Of a DNA stretch of 64,000 bases, positions 49,586-64,000 are shown piece by piece (position 1 is the first letter of the stretch; each line of letters starts with the position of its first letter). The translations under genes were made by a program, and so were the position numbers. Origin of the DNA: Isoetes taiwanensis (lineage: Eukaryota > Streptophyta > Lycopodiopsida > Isoetales > Isoetaceae). Below the pieces are notes generated by a model. The model saw only the letters and a program-made list of their open reading frames with translations, searched no databases and was not told where the DNA came from. Where the stretch lies: contig JAJEKV010000052.1 of assembly GCA_021234155.1 (NCBI GenBank), positions 62,001 through 126,000 of the forward strand. Direction: 5' to 3'.

Positions 49586-50021
49586 CCAACACATAATTAT
49601 TGACATTAATAATAAATATAACCATTGGATCCAACACATTTAAATTAAAATCCCCTTAAACCCCCTTTGGTTTGGGTGCATATTCACACGGGGGTGGCGA
49701 GGGCAGAGCCCTCATAATTGTATTTTGCACGCATTTAAATCAACACCATATAGTATTAGGTTGAAATCATATAGTATTTTGCGAATCTTATTATACAGAA
49801 TAGCAAATCTTGTACTTGCATACCCCACAAACGAGGAACTTTACGTACGGTGTAGATTAAAGAATAAGGGGCGAATATGCCAATCCGACAGCTCTCGATG
49901 CCCGGAGTCACCCCCCGTGTGAATATGCACCCAAACCAAAGGGGGTTTAAGGGGGATTTTAATTTAAATGTGTTGGATCCAATGGTTATATTTATTAATG
50001 TCAATGGTAGTTATGTGTTGG
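49586..50021. repeat. Foldback element with about 110-bp inverted repeats
   Basis: The left arm, about 49586-49697 (CCAACACATAATTATTGACA ... CACGGGGGTG), is the near-perfect reverse complement of about 49911-50021 (CACCCCCCGTGTG ... TTATGTGTTGG). The middle is about 210 bp. It looks like a MITE or foldback element; I see no clear target duplication, so the superfamily is open. Confidence 0.88.
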
Positions 50022-52335
50022 CTCATTGAACGAAATAGTTTACAAATGCCATAAAATAAGTGACAAATAAATATCGCATGAAAAAAAAATACCATTAGTT
50101 GGAATAGAGCAAAAATATGGCATGAAATACCTTATCTATACATATTTAGATAAGGTTTGGACATGCATAAGCTCTAGCATATATTTGGATATTTACAAGG
50201 AAATAAAGTCAACTATTTATTTAAGATATATGGATATTTGAAAGGCCATAAAATCAATTATTTATTTTCGTTTTCTGTACAATGACCTCGGAGCCTTACA
50301 AAAATGCTCATGTCTGTAGCAAATATCCTTACAAAAATGCTCACATCTATAGCAAATGTGATTGTATGCTGGAAACTACATGTGATAGAATGCCTGAAAC
50401 CAAGTTAAACAAAGTACACAATTGAGGTGTTTCAATATCTAAAAGAGATATAAAGACATGATATATTTGATAAGAGAATAATTTGAACAAACCGTTGTGT
50501 AATTTCTTCTCAATTTAGTAGGAGTTGTGACTTGACATTGATGCGCCCTTTGTACCAAATGGTTCGTCCACAAAATGCAATAATATTGCAGTTAAAAGAA
50601 ATGAACCTAATGATGCAACTTGCGAGTTCACAACTTGCTAGATAATAAAATTCGAACTAAGTTACAGATTAAACAGTAAACCATGGCATAGGGCTTCTTC
50701 CGACGACCATAGACAGAATATTTCAGCCCGAATCTTGAATCCGACTGTATAATATTTCGACATGAATCTTGAATCTGGCTGCAGCAGAGTCAGTGAGAAA
50801 GGAAAATCCAGAAACTAAATGGCAGAGTTTGGCATTGCTTCAAGCCTTGAAATATTAAATATTCATACAAAAAGCTATTCCATGGATTCGTTTTTTCATC
50901 TGTTGCAATGAAACCATGCACAATCAATCGTTCTTTGCACAACCGTCTGCAATAATAGATCACAAGGGCTTCTTAAACAACCTAAACACTCTTTCAACAT
51001 GTGGACTGTCAATTTCAATGAAAGAGATATGTTTAATAACCATGGCCAAATCAAGAGCAAGAAAAGCCCAGCACACTACTTTCACAAAATGTCATTTTGA
51101 ATCCCAATGTCTTCAAAAGTAACCATGATGCTGAATTTCTTATGAACATCTCCAGAAATCAATCTACTTCAAAACCAAGAACTTGCTCAAACGTGTAAGC
51201 TTTCCACATTGTTTTGTCCCAATCCCAAAGAAGCAGCGTGAAGAAAAGATATCTTTCAAGCAACATGTATTTCTTTAAGTATGAGATTCCAGTCCTATTC
51301 CTGCTGCAACCAAGTGAATGTGATAAGGCTTATATTTCATGTACAGAATGAAACCATATTATGTGTGATTTTTAGTATTCTCACACTGCTTGTATACGTC
51401 CAAGAACTTCATAGTAAAATGATGTAATTCTATGGGTATAACAACATTGCATTTACGTTTCTGCTCTATTCCCTTTATGCTTACTACATTTCTAAATTTT
51501 GAAAGAAAAATCAACTGATGACCTTGTCTCAGATCTAGCTGCTTGCTTCTTAACGTTTTGCAGCTTTGAGAGAAAATGTGTTTCTTCTATTTCGTGCCTG
51601 TAAAAATGCATGGTTAACAGAGGCAAAGGCAATAAACTTGCAAGAATCAACATAAAGGGAAAAAAGAATTACATGAAGCTCCAGGTTGCTATCTGGTCAC
51701 TAAAAACCTAGGCGGTAAAAATTTGGGGAGGCATACATTTGGAAGAAATAAAAACGATGAAAAGTGGATTGAAGCCAGATTCGTCTTGCTCCTGCTTCAC
51801 TTGCTTGCTCCCATATCTGCTCCAAAATCTCGTAAGAAGGGCTCCAGAATGTCGTAAGAAGGGCTCCAAATGAATCCAAGGAGAACAAATCCTGCATGCG
51901 AAAATAAATGTGGAGAGTCCTCCTGTTTCCGAAAGAAACCCATCCGATTGAAAGGCCTGCCTGCAGCTTTGAAGCAAACATCAATGAAGAATAAGACAAA
52001 AACATTTTACCTCTGGGCGCTAGAATCCGTGTGAGGGGCAAGGGATCGATTAGGAATCGAGTCTTTACAACGCCTAAACCCAGTGACAACAGAATACTTG
52101 AGCAAATCGGACCCCTGAACATCCTAGCGAGATGCCATACCGAATGCCTCCCAAAATAAAAGTATGACGAAAATGCCTTTCAAAAAAAGCGGTTATGATG
52201 GGGCGCCCTACCTTTCGGACTTAGAACACAATCTGACGGTCCAAAATCAAAGTTGTGGGAAAAGAAATGGATGGCCGAGATGCTATGCACACACTACATT
52301 TTGCTTTTATTATTATATATAGATAGATATATAGA
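50022..52335. other. Hel2 body, right part, no gene recognised
   Basis: AT-rich sequence. The longest frame is 51700-52122 on the minus strand (140 aa, Leu/Phe-rich), with no recognised domain. The last about 30 bp are the AT-rich Helitron 5' terminus. Confidence 0.45.
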
Positions 52336-52621
52336 TATAGTTCAGCACTTCTATTAAGTATGATCCTATCTTATCACCCTGGATTTGGAAGAACGCAGTA
52401 AGATCACTTGCCTCTATCCCAAAACGGTCTCGTATCATTTTGTATGCTGGGCACCATATCAAAACATGTTCCTCGTCTTCTACCTCTCCGCTACCACATA
52501 CCTTGCATTCTCGCATCGTTCTGGGAATGGACTGCCCCCATCTTCCTACCTCAATTCCAAGTCGATGTGAACTTAGCCGTATCCTACTAATTGCATGTCT
52601 CTTTTTACGATATATCTTCAC
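52336..52621 (-). pseudogene. LINE EF ORF2 C-terminal region with CCHC zinc motif
   Basis: RIRLSSHRLGIEVGRWGQSI, then CKVCGSGEVEDEEHVLIWC: C-x2-C-x9-H-x4-C, the best-preserved copy of this motif in the window. It ends at the Hel2 junction within YLIEVLNY and continues in frame at 35113. Sequence between here and the RT block (52630-53020) is homologous but frameshifted. Confidence 0.85.
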
Positions 52622-53029
52622 TCAAGTGTCTTGCAATATCCATCTCGGGTTCATATTTTGCCCTGCATAAGATCATTTTGGTCAAAGGTCCCCGCCATAA
52701 TTTCCGCTTCACCATGCCACATACCCATTGTCTAAGGTTCCCATCATACAGATCGCATCCTTCCAATTGATCTCCCATCGCTTTTTAACCATTTTTTACA
52801 TCGAAAACCATCCTTTTTGTTCACTTGCTTTGCGTGGCAAGATGTGGTAACCGTGTCATCCATTCTTCTCACCTTCTTAAGGTATCGGATGCATTGAGTA
52901 TCGCTTCACCCTCAAGGGGCATTAAACCGCATTCAGCCTAGCATCATTTGATATGGCATTTTGATCTTCACTCCCAATTCGAAGTCTCGTGAATTTTTTA
53001 GTACTTGTTCTACATCCTCCCATAAGCAT

Positions 53030-55511
53030 TTAGGTAGCCCCTGGCCCCCAAATCTCATGACCATATAGAACAACACTTTGCACTAATGACTGAAATAATC
53101 TGCTTTTTAATTGCCAATTCCAAAGCGAGATCCTTCTGCACATGCTTTGCATTGCATATAAGGATTTCAGACCTCCTTCAATTCTTTGTATTATGCAAGT
53201 ATTCCACCTATGGTTTCTGCTTATTATGAGCCCCAAGTACTTATATGAGTCACATGTATCTATTGTCTTCCCCTTGTATTTAAAGTTTTCCTGTTTCAGT
53301 GCACCCACTGTCATGATATTGGTCTTCTCAAGATTAACCTCCATGCCATTCACTTCACAAAAGGCAGCCAATGAGTCTAAATGTTGTTGCATATGTTCTC
53401 GTGTGCGCGCAAAGATGACAACATCATCAGCATACATGAGCAACTGTATAACATAGCCATTCAAGGTTGTGCCTCCTCTCCCATGGCATCTAAGCCACTC
53501 CTCCAGACTATCAATGAACAACCCAAATAATGTTGGGAACATCGGGCACCCCTGTTTCACCCCTACATTGCTATCCACACAGTCCGGGATCTCCAATACA
53601 AGAGGCATGGATAATTGCACCAGAACTTTTTCATATAAAACCCGTACCGCATCCTGTAGGTCTTTAGGCACATTTAACTTTTCCATTCTTTCCCAAATTT
53701 GTTTCCTTGGTACTTTATCAAATGCTTTCTTGAAATCAACAAACAAGATGTATGCTGCTATCTTTGTACCTTTCACCGAATCCATTATGGTTTTCAGGAC
53801 AAGTAAGTGGTCCATTGTAGATCTATTGGGTCTGAACCCAGCTTGTGTTTCAGCCCTCACCTTCTCTTTTTCAGCCCAGCCACTTATCTTTCTTTCTATA
53901 ATTGTAGCAAACAATTTTGAAAATAAACTACTCACCATAAGCGTTCTGTAATTATTTGCATCTGTTTTCACTCCACTTTTATGAATTGGGACCACTCTAT
54001 TCAGTTGCCATTCCTGGGGGAACCCTTGTACCATAGCTGCATTGAACATTTGGGTAATCTTGCTATAAAGCGTCTCTCCTGCCCACTTCAAAAAGACATA
54101 ACTGCGGGACATCTTTAGCTTTTCCATTTGCAAGATGTTCTATACCTTCAGCCACATCCTCATTACTAATTGTCATGTTTGATTCCCGTTTCATTTCACC
54201 CGGTATCTTTTCATCATGGTAAAGTTTTTTAACCTGCCTCCACAAATCACTCGCGGAGAGGGGAACTGCTTGTTTTATGGTGCCTTTCAGCCTATTCCAG
54301 AATAATTTTGGTTCTTGCAGGTATTGGTCTACCAATACTATCTGCTGATCTCTTATAAACTTCCTTTTCTTTTTCCTGACAATCTTATGGTATTCCTTTT
54401 TATGCTGGGCTCGTCTTTCCCCTATGCTATTTCTGATTTTTCTCTTTGCAAGCCTACATTCAGAATCAAACCAGGAGTTGCATTTCATACCTTTTTGCAC
54501 ACGCTGGGATGTGAAACTTCTGTTTGCTGCCTCGGTTAAGATCTCATGAACTATTTTGCTGATTTCACTTGTATCATCTGTCCATTGGGTATTTGCTGCT
54601 AGATCTTCCACTATATGTCCATAGTAGTCTGCTTTCTTGGGGTTTAATCTCACCCCCAGGATGTTTCTCGGTGCTTGTACAATGTTACATACCATGACAA
54701 GTAGCTTGATGGCCAGAGGGACATGATCTGATTCGGTTTGCTCATCCATAACAGAAAATTCCAAATGATTTATAGTTTCATTGGAGGTAATCACATAGTT
54801 TACAACACTTCTGGTTCTACATGTACATTGGGAGGTGGAAGGGAACTTACTAATACCATTACATATTAGTAAACCCGTACTGCAGCATAGATGGAGAAGC
54901 TGTCGTCCAGATCGGGTGATTATCCCATCACTAGATTCTCTATACCATCCTTCCTGCTTTAACTCAGCATCACTCATGGTATCTAACCAGAGTGGATCAT
55001 GCTCTCCTGTGTAAGCAGTGGCTTGCTTTTTTCCAGTTCTGCTATTAAAGTCTCCAGTTAAGATAACTTCTCCTTTTTCTTGAAACTGCATTATGTCTTG
55101 CTCAAGTTCATAGTATAGGTCTTCACCAGAAACATCACTATTCTGATATATCCCTTTGTGCCTCGGGGCATAATAGCACACTGCTAAATAGAAAGGGCGA
55201 TTTACCCCTTGGATTGTAAGCCATATGTACTGGTTATTTGAATCTTTTTTTATCCCCTGGACCAAATGACAAAAGGCATGTCTTACATAACAGGCAACTC
55301 CTCCATTACCATTATCTCCATGTTTAAATCGGTTATTTCTTACCGAATATATTTTATTAAACCCATCAATCTGTGGCAGATCATATAGTTCATGTTCTTT
55401 CGTCTCTACAAAACATATCACATCAGCAGCTTGTAATATCTCCTGCATACTTGTAATCTTTGTTTCCGTCAATCTATTGATATTCCAGATTACTATCCTA
55501 AGAGCCTCCAC
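53030..55511 (-). pseudogene. LINE EF ORF2: endonuclease and reverse transcriptase
   Basis: 55511-54063 (482 aa) starts MEALRIVIWNINRLTETK and carries the endonuclease: FVETKEHEL, GDFNSRTGKKQA and SDHVPLAI, then EHLANGKAKD. A frameshift near 54110 leads to 54133-53030 with FKWAG-like, RVVPIHKSGVKTD, AGFRPNRSTMDHLL, DFKKAFDKVPRKQ, GVKQGCPMFPTLFGLFID and LMYADDVVIFART. The YADD motif is intact. This sequence is clearly diverged from LINEs A and D, so it is a different subfamily. Confidence 0.9.
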
Positions 55512-55519
55512 GCATCTCT

Positions 55520-56389
55520 ATGCATCAATTACTGCCTTACCTTTAACCCAGCGCACCTTTTATTGGTTTTGTTTGGCCTCTTTAAACTTAGCAATCTCTT
55601 CTTTCTTCTCACGCATTTGGTCTCTTGTAAGGTCTTCATTCACCCAAATAAACTTCCCCTTTAATTTAAAGCTATTTTTGAGAACCTAGAATCGGTTATC
55701 CCTGTTAGAAAATCTGACTACAATGTGTCGTGTACCTGCCTCCTTCTTCCCAATGCGAAATGCTTCTGTGATTCCTGAGTTTCGATTCCCATTTCATCAC
55801 AAAATAGTTTTTTCTAATCGCATTTGGTATCTTCATTCTCATGTTCAGGCAGTCCTACTATTCTTAAGTTCAGGGCTCTCTGTTTTCTTTCTTGACTTTC
55901 CATGTACTGCTCTATTTTGTTATTCAGTTCGGTCATCAAGGGTTGGTGCCCTTTGCCATCATGTTTTCATTTCATTATTTCTTCCCTTAATCGCAGAGTT
56001 GGTTACTTAATTCTTCAACACATGGATTAGTGCGACTAATTTACGCTCTCCCGACTTATTTTTTCGATTGCTCAATTCATCTCGAAGTTGGTTCGGATGA
56101 TCTGCGGTCTCGACCTTCATTTTTGCAATTCAAGATTGATTTGGGCAAATATGGAGGTTTTCAGCTCTTGTAGCAAGCTGCGGCATATTTTTGGAAAACT
56201 CCTCCATGAATGAAACTTTGAAATCATCAAGATGATCTTCATAGCGATGAAATCCGAATCGGATGTAATAGATGCGAATCTTCTCTCGAGGTGGAATGGG
56301 TAGAGTGCAGGTCGGGAATCAACTGGTGAGGACCTACGGATTACCGGTTTATGTCCAGGGTTTGGTTTGTCCTTTTTTTGCACATACAC
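55520..56389 (-). pseudogene. LINE EF ORF1 remnant
   Basis: Frames are heavily broken. Near 55800-55520 the minus strand still reads GITEAFRIGKKEAGTRHIVV, WVNEDLTRDQM and FKEAKQNQ, the RRM/C-terminal signature seen in LINE A ORF1. 56389-56117 holds the degraded N-terminal and coiled-coil part. Confidence 0.7.
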
Positions 56390-56505
56390 AAATCTTTTGC
56401 CCCACCATCCGGTTTTCCGGATCTAGTAATCGCTTATCCAATCTTCCGGTTCCACCAGCGACATCTCCACCATGTTTTTTTTTTTGCCCTATTTTATCAT
56501 TCTTG

Positions 56506-59442
<2,937 letters not shown>

Positions 59443-60437
59443 CACCTTGTTTTTCTTTGCCCTTTTCCTTTTCCTTTTGCCACGCCTTCTCTTTCCCCCA
59501 CCCTTTTTCCATGCCTTCCCTTTTCCTCAACCTTTTACTCTGTCGCATTTTTCCATACCTATTTTCCTTTTCCTCCTTTTCCCACTCTTTCTCTCTTTCT
59601 TTTTCTGTGTGCCCTTTTCCCTTCCTTTTTTTTCCTCTTCTTGTTACTAATGCCCCTTTTATCTTCCCTTTTCCCATCTCCTCACGCTTTCCCTCTTTCC
59701 ATTTCCTATGTTCCCTTTTCCCATTTTCCTTTTCCTCTGCCCTCTCTTCTTCCCCCCTTTTTTTTTTTTTTTTTTTCATTTCCCTTTTCCCACCCTTTTT
59801 CTTCTTTTTATTTTTCCCGTGTTTCCCCTTTCCTCCTTTTCCCACCCTTTTCCTCTTCCCTTTTTCCTGTGCAATTTTTCCTTCTTTCCAACCTTCTTTT
59901 TTCTTTTCTCTTTTCCCTATTCTATGTCCTTTTCCCCTTTCCCTTCCCTTCCCTTCCCTTTTCCCTTTCCCTTTTTTCACGTTCCTTTTTTCTGATGGTT
60001 TTTGCCGATGCTTTTCCCGTGCACTTTCTTCCTTCCTTTCCTTTTCCGTTTCCCTTTTTCCATGCCTTTCGCACATTTATTTCACTCTTATTTTTCTATA
60101 TTCATTTTCCTCTTTTTTCCCACCATTTCTCTCTTTCCCCTTTTCTTTTCTTTCTTTGCTTCCTTTTTTCCCTTTCTTCACCATTTTCCTCTTCTCTTTT
60201 CTCTCATGCCCTTTCCCCCTTCCCTTTTTTCGTTTCCCTCTGTCCTTTTTTCTTGTGCCCTTTTTCCAGGTTCCCTTTCCCCCTTTTCCCTTTTCTTTTT
60301 CTTTTTCTTTTTCTTTTTCTTTTTCTCCGGGGTTCTTTTTCTTTTTCTTTTTCTTTTTCTTTTTCTTTTTCTTTTTCTTTTTTTCTTTTTCTTTTTCTTT
60401 TTCTTTTTCTTTTTCTTTTTCTTTTTCTTTTTCTTTG
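59443..60437. repeat. Pyrimidine-rich tract with (TTTTTC)n end
   Basis: Nearly pure C/T on the plus strand, of the same character as 22270-23740. From about 60291 it becomes a regular TTTTTC repeat, interrupted once by TCCGGGGTTC. Long frames here are composition artefacts. Its beginning is duplicated at 63580-64000. Confidence 0.9.
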
Positions 60438-62590
60438 ATGATGTTCTCACAAAGACTATGTACAATTAAAGTTCAAAAACAATTAAAAGCGCCAGGCCAC
60501 ATCAGGTACTCCTACTCCCATGTATAGGTAATTTCAAATGTAATCAATCTATTTAGGTTAGCAATTTACTCATATGTTCATATCAGTGTTCCAATATATC
60601 AATATTCATATTCATATTCATATTCATATTCATATTCATATTCATATTCATATTCATATTCATATTCATATTCATATTCATGTTCATTTACTGCGCAACA
60701 TGTCAACTTAGGTAATTCAAATCTTCCGTTCTCAAATACTATCTTAAAATTTCATACACAATAAATTCAACATAATAACTCTCTTTCCACCTGTGTTTTT
60801 CAACCAAATTTTTTAATCCCTTTATCCAAACAATATCTTATATTCGCTAGAAACTTTACATCCATTAGCTATCACTTATATGCGTGGTCATTATGCCCTT
60901 GCATAACACCAAAGTAAAGGATTCAATATTTTTCCTTTTAAAACCCGGATAATTTGTTTAACCATGATGCTAAAGCACGTTTTATCATTGTACATCAAGC
61001 ATTCTCAAGATGCCCATGATCATTAGCCATTGCAACTCTTTCTAACAATGGTCCATTTGTTACAATAAAAAAGGAGATCTCACCCATTTTTTGTCCATAT
61101 CTTGATGATGGCCACATTCTTTCCGTGGTCCATAGCCACATTCTTCACGTGGTCCACCATTTGTAACAAATCCAATCAAAAACAAGTCCAGAGAGAATGT
61201 TTTGGTTACTCGCACCAAGCAATGACAAAGTTAGCACAAACCGGTAACTAGCCAAGGGCGTCGGTAAGCTATAAAACATTCGGCTTATCGCCCTTCACCC
61301 ATTATTTTCGGTAATGAATGGTCTCAAGATCAAATTCCGGGATCTAAACTTTAAAATCCAATATTAAGTCTCTAAAGATTATCGTTCTGGGGCTGATCCC
61401 TATCATCCGGTAGGTCATATATGAAGTTTGGTGTTTTAGGCGCTAAACAATCATCAAAACACGATGAGAGAGCTACAAGCGACCAAGGTAGATGGGCAAA
61501 ATTGACATGCGGGCACGACATCATTATTCTGAAGATAAAGCAAGTTGCACATACGCCTGTTTTTACCACTGGTTGCACACCAACTTCCACCACACCGATT
61601 ACGCCAATGTGTTTGCCTTACCATGTAGTAGTATGTATTACCAACCATAACAAAGATTATCTAGGCAAGTGAGATCTTTGGAAACATCAATAACCATTTA
61701 TCACGACATATGATGTACTTTTAGTGTCATATTAACCAAACATGAGATATTTTGAGCACTTAAAGCATAATAGGCTTTATCACAAGAAGAAAAGCACTAT
61801 AATAGCTTATAATCCAAGCAAGTATTTTAACCGTGGCAAGCCCTTATTATTAAGGTATGAAATCTGAGACCACCAACACATGTCTACCACTAGCACAATG
61901 CATAAGTCAAGTAAGATCACGGTGCCAATTTAAGTTTTGAAACAAAGCAACATGCGTGACTATGTACAACAAAACTAGCACCAAGCTAGACCTAGCAACA
62001 TAGCAACCAACCAACCAACACATGGTCAACCTATCTAAGCACAACGACCGGTGACCTATCATGGATAAATAGGAGCATATGCAAAGCATGAACAAAAGCA
62101 GACCATAAAAAATTCATGTTAACTCAACCACCATATTATTAACCCGGGATATAGCTCCGGCACCTTAGGCATTATATTAGCCTCATTTTTTAATCAATTT
62201 TTCGAAAAGTGATGCAAACAAACCTGAGTATTGAAACTGGGTAAGCACCTCGGCCTAGAGTCGCGGCAAAGGCGTAATAATGTCGCCGTAAGTAGGTTAG
62301 GCATTTGCCTATCGGTTGTGATCCACATTACACCACTAACATGGCGGTTTGGTGAACAAATGGATACCTCTATCGGTTTGACATCACGCCAAGTATATGT
62401 TGCCCTTTTTGCATGCAAACTATCCAAAGCTTTTGTGCTATCCGCATAGAGAGGTCCGCCATAGCCCATCCAGGCAAAGGCTTAGCATGAAAATAACATA
62501 GTACAATAGGTCTTATCTAGACTTTTTAACCAATACGAGCCACAACTTCATCATTTATGCATATTTCGTATGGACATGGAGTATGCACAC
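60438..62590. other. AT-rich non-coding interval
   Basis: No gene or recognisable element. It contains the hexamer array listed separately; other frames are short. Confidence 0.5.
60604..60682. repeat. (TTCATA)n hexanucleotide repeat
   Basis: About 13 units of ATTCAT/TTCATA, ending TTCATGTTCATT. Confidence 0.95.
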
Positions 62591-62595
62591 CAACT

Positions 62596-62700
62596 TCTTT
62601 TTCCTTTTCCTTTTCCTTTTCCTTTTCCTTTTCCTTTTCCTTTTCCTTTTCTTTTTCTTTTTCTTTTTCTTTTTCTTTTTCTTTTTCTTTTTCTTTTTCT
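62596..62700. repeat. Compound (TTTTCC)n-(TTTTTC)n repeat
   Basis: TTTTCC units to about 62650, then a switch to TTTTTC units to 62700. Pure pyrimidine on the plus strand. Confidence 0.94.
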
Positions 62701-62745
62701 CCCACATCCCTCCCTCGGGATGCAGGGCCCATCATTTTATAGGAG

Positions 62746-62776
62746 GTAGGACCCCCCATAAAAGGAGGGGTCCTAC
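62746..62776. repeat. Short hairpin GTAGGACCCC...GGGGTCCTAC
   Basis: Inverted repeat with about 10-12-bp arms around an ATAAAA loop. No T run follows on either strand that would suggest a terminator. Function unknown. Confidence 0.75.
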
Positions 62777-62864
62777 ATCCTTACTCATAAGCAAAAATTT
62801 AATTTCTATTTCATTGATGTTATACATCAAACTTGGAAACGTATTTCCCATATTCAGCCTTCTC

Positions 62865-64000
<1,136 letters not shown>

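Larger units (their letters stand above)
35114..52335 (-). mobile_element. Hel2: Helitron, 17.2 kb including a nested CACTA element
   Basis: On the minus strand the 5' end is TCTATATATCTATCTATATA after host A. The 3' end is GCCCAGCAACGCTGGGC, then ACTTTTT, then CTAG, followed by host T. Joining 35113 to 52336 keeps LINE EF ORF2 in frame, which pins both ends. Without the CACTA element and its 3-bp duplication it is about 5.5 kb. I find no Rep/helicase, so it is non-autonomous. The 3' hairpin matches Hel3. Confidence 0.85.

Noticed and set aside
49586-50021. Assigning the foldback to hAT, Mutator or Harbinger
   Set aside because: No 3-, 8- or 9-bp target duplication is visible at the inferred ends.
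51700-52122. 140-aa minus-strand frame in Hel2
   Set aside because: Leu/Phe-rich with no recognised domain and no splice or homology support; kept only as part of the Hel2 body description.

Overview
This is plant nuclear DNA made almost entirely of transposable elements. I found no convincing host gene. The evidence for a land plant is a Ty3/gypsy LTR element primed by an initiator-Met-type site, a CACTA (En/Spm) element with Transposase_21/DUF4218/DUF4216 proteins and spliced genes, short non-coding Helitrons with GC-rich 3' hairpins, APE-type LINEs, and a fossil of a plant-mitochondrial-type trnM. The heavy nesting suggests a large, repeat-rich genome. I cannot name the species; a fern or other large-genome plant would fit but is not shown.

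Layout. 1-10582: a decayed Ty3/gypsy element on the minus strand; its left LTR is cut by the window edge and the integrase is not recognisable. 10583-15329: T-rich non-coding DNA with diverged duplications and one strong hairpin. 15352-20106: a 4.5-kb LINE (A, plus strand) lying inside a (CT)n tract of a short tandem repeat. 20107-24394: non-coding DNA, tRNA-like fossils and a 1.7-kb Helitron (Hel3) carrying a long pyrimidine tract. 24395-59035: a head-to-tail train of minus-strand LINEs (C, D, EF, G, H), each separated by a (GA)n tract. LINE D is split by a 3.8-kb Helitron (Hel1) and a 1.2-kb poly(A) retroposon. LINE EF is split by a 17.2-kb Helitron (Hel2). Hel2 contains an 11.7-kb CACTA element, which carries a 748-bp mini-CACTA inside its own transposase gene. 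58127-64000: a tandem duplication whose second copy runs off the window.

Main result. Every LINE copy, full-length or 5'-truncated, is bounded on both sides by (TC)n when read in the LINE sense, and four of the five clear 3' ends finish in a CATTTCATTTC-like motif next to the (TC)n. In-silico removal of the insertions gives similar LINE lengths: 4540 bp (A), 4533 bp (D) and 4347 bp (EF). This suggests a plant LINE family that targets (TC)n/(GA)n microsatellites with a fixed orientation. Two internal comparisons (20196-20247, and 63007-63166 against 58267-59035) look like uninterrupted target sites. The nesting boundaries are supported base by base: CACTA termini with 3-bp target duplications, Helitron insertion between A and T with the LINE frame continuing across the junction, and an 11-bp duplication around the retroposon.

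Limits: all calls are from reading the sequence. I ran no alignment, database search or divergence calculation.
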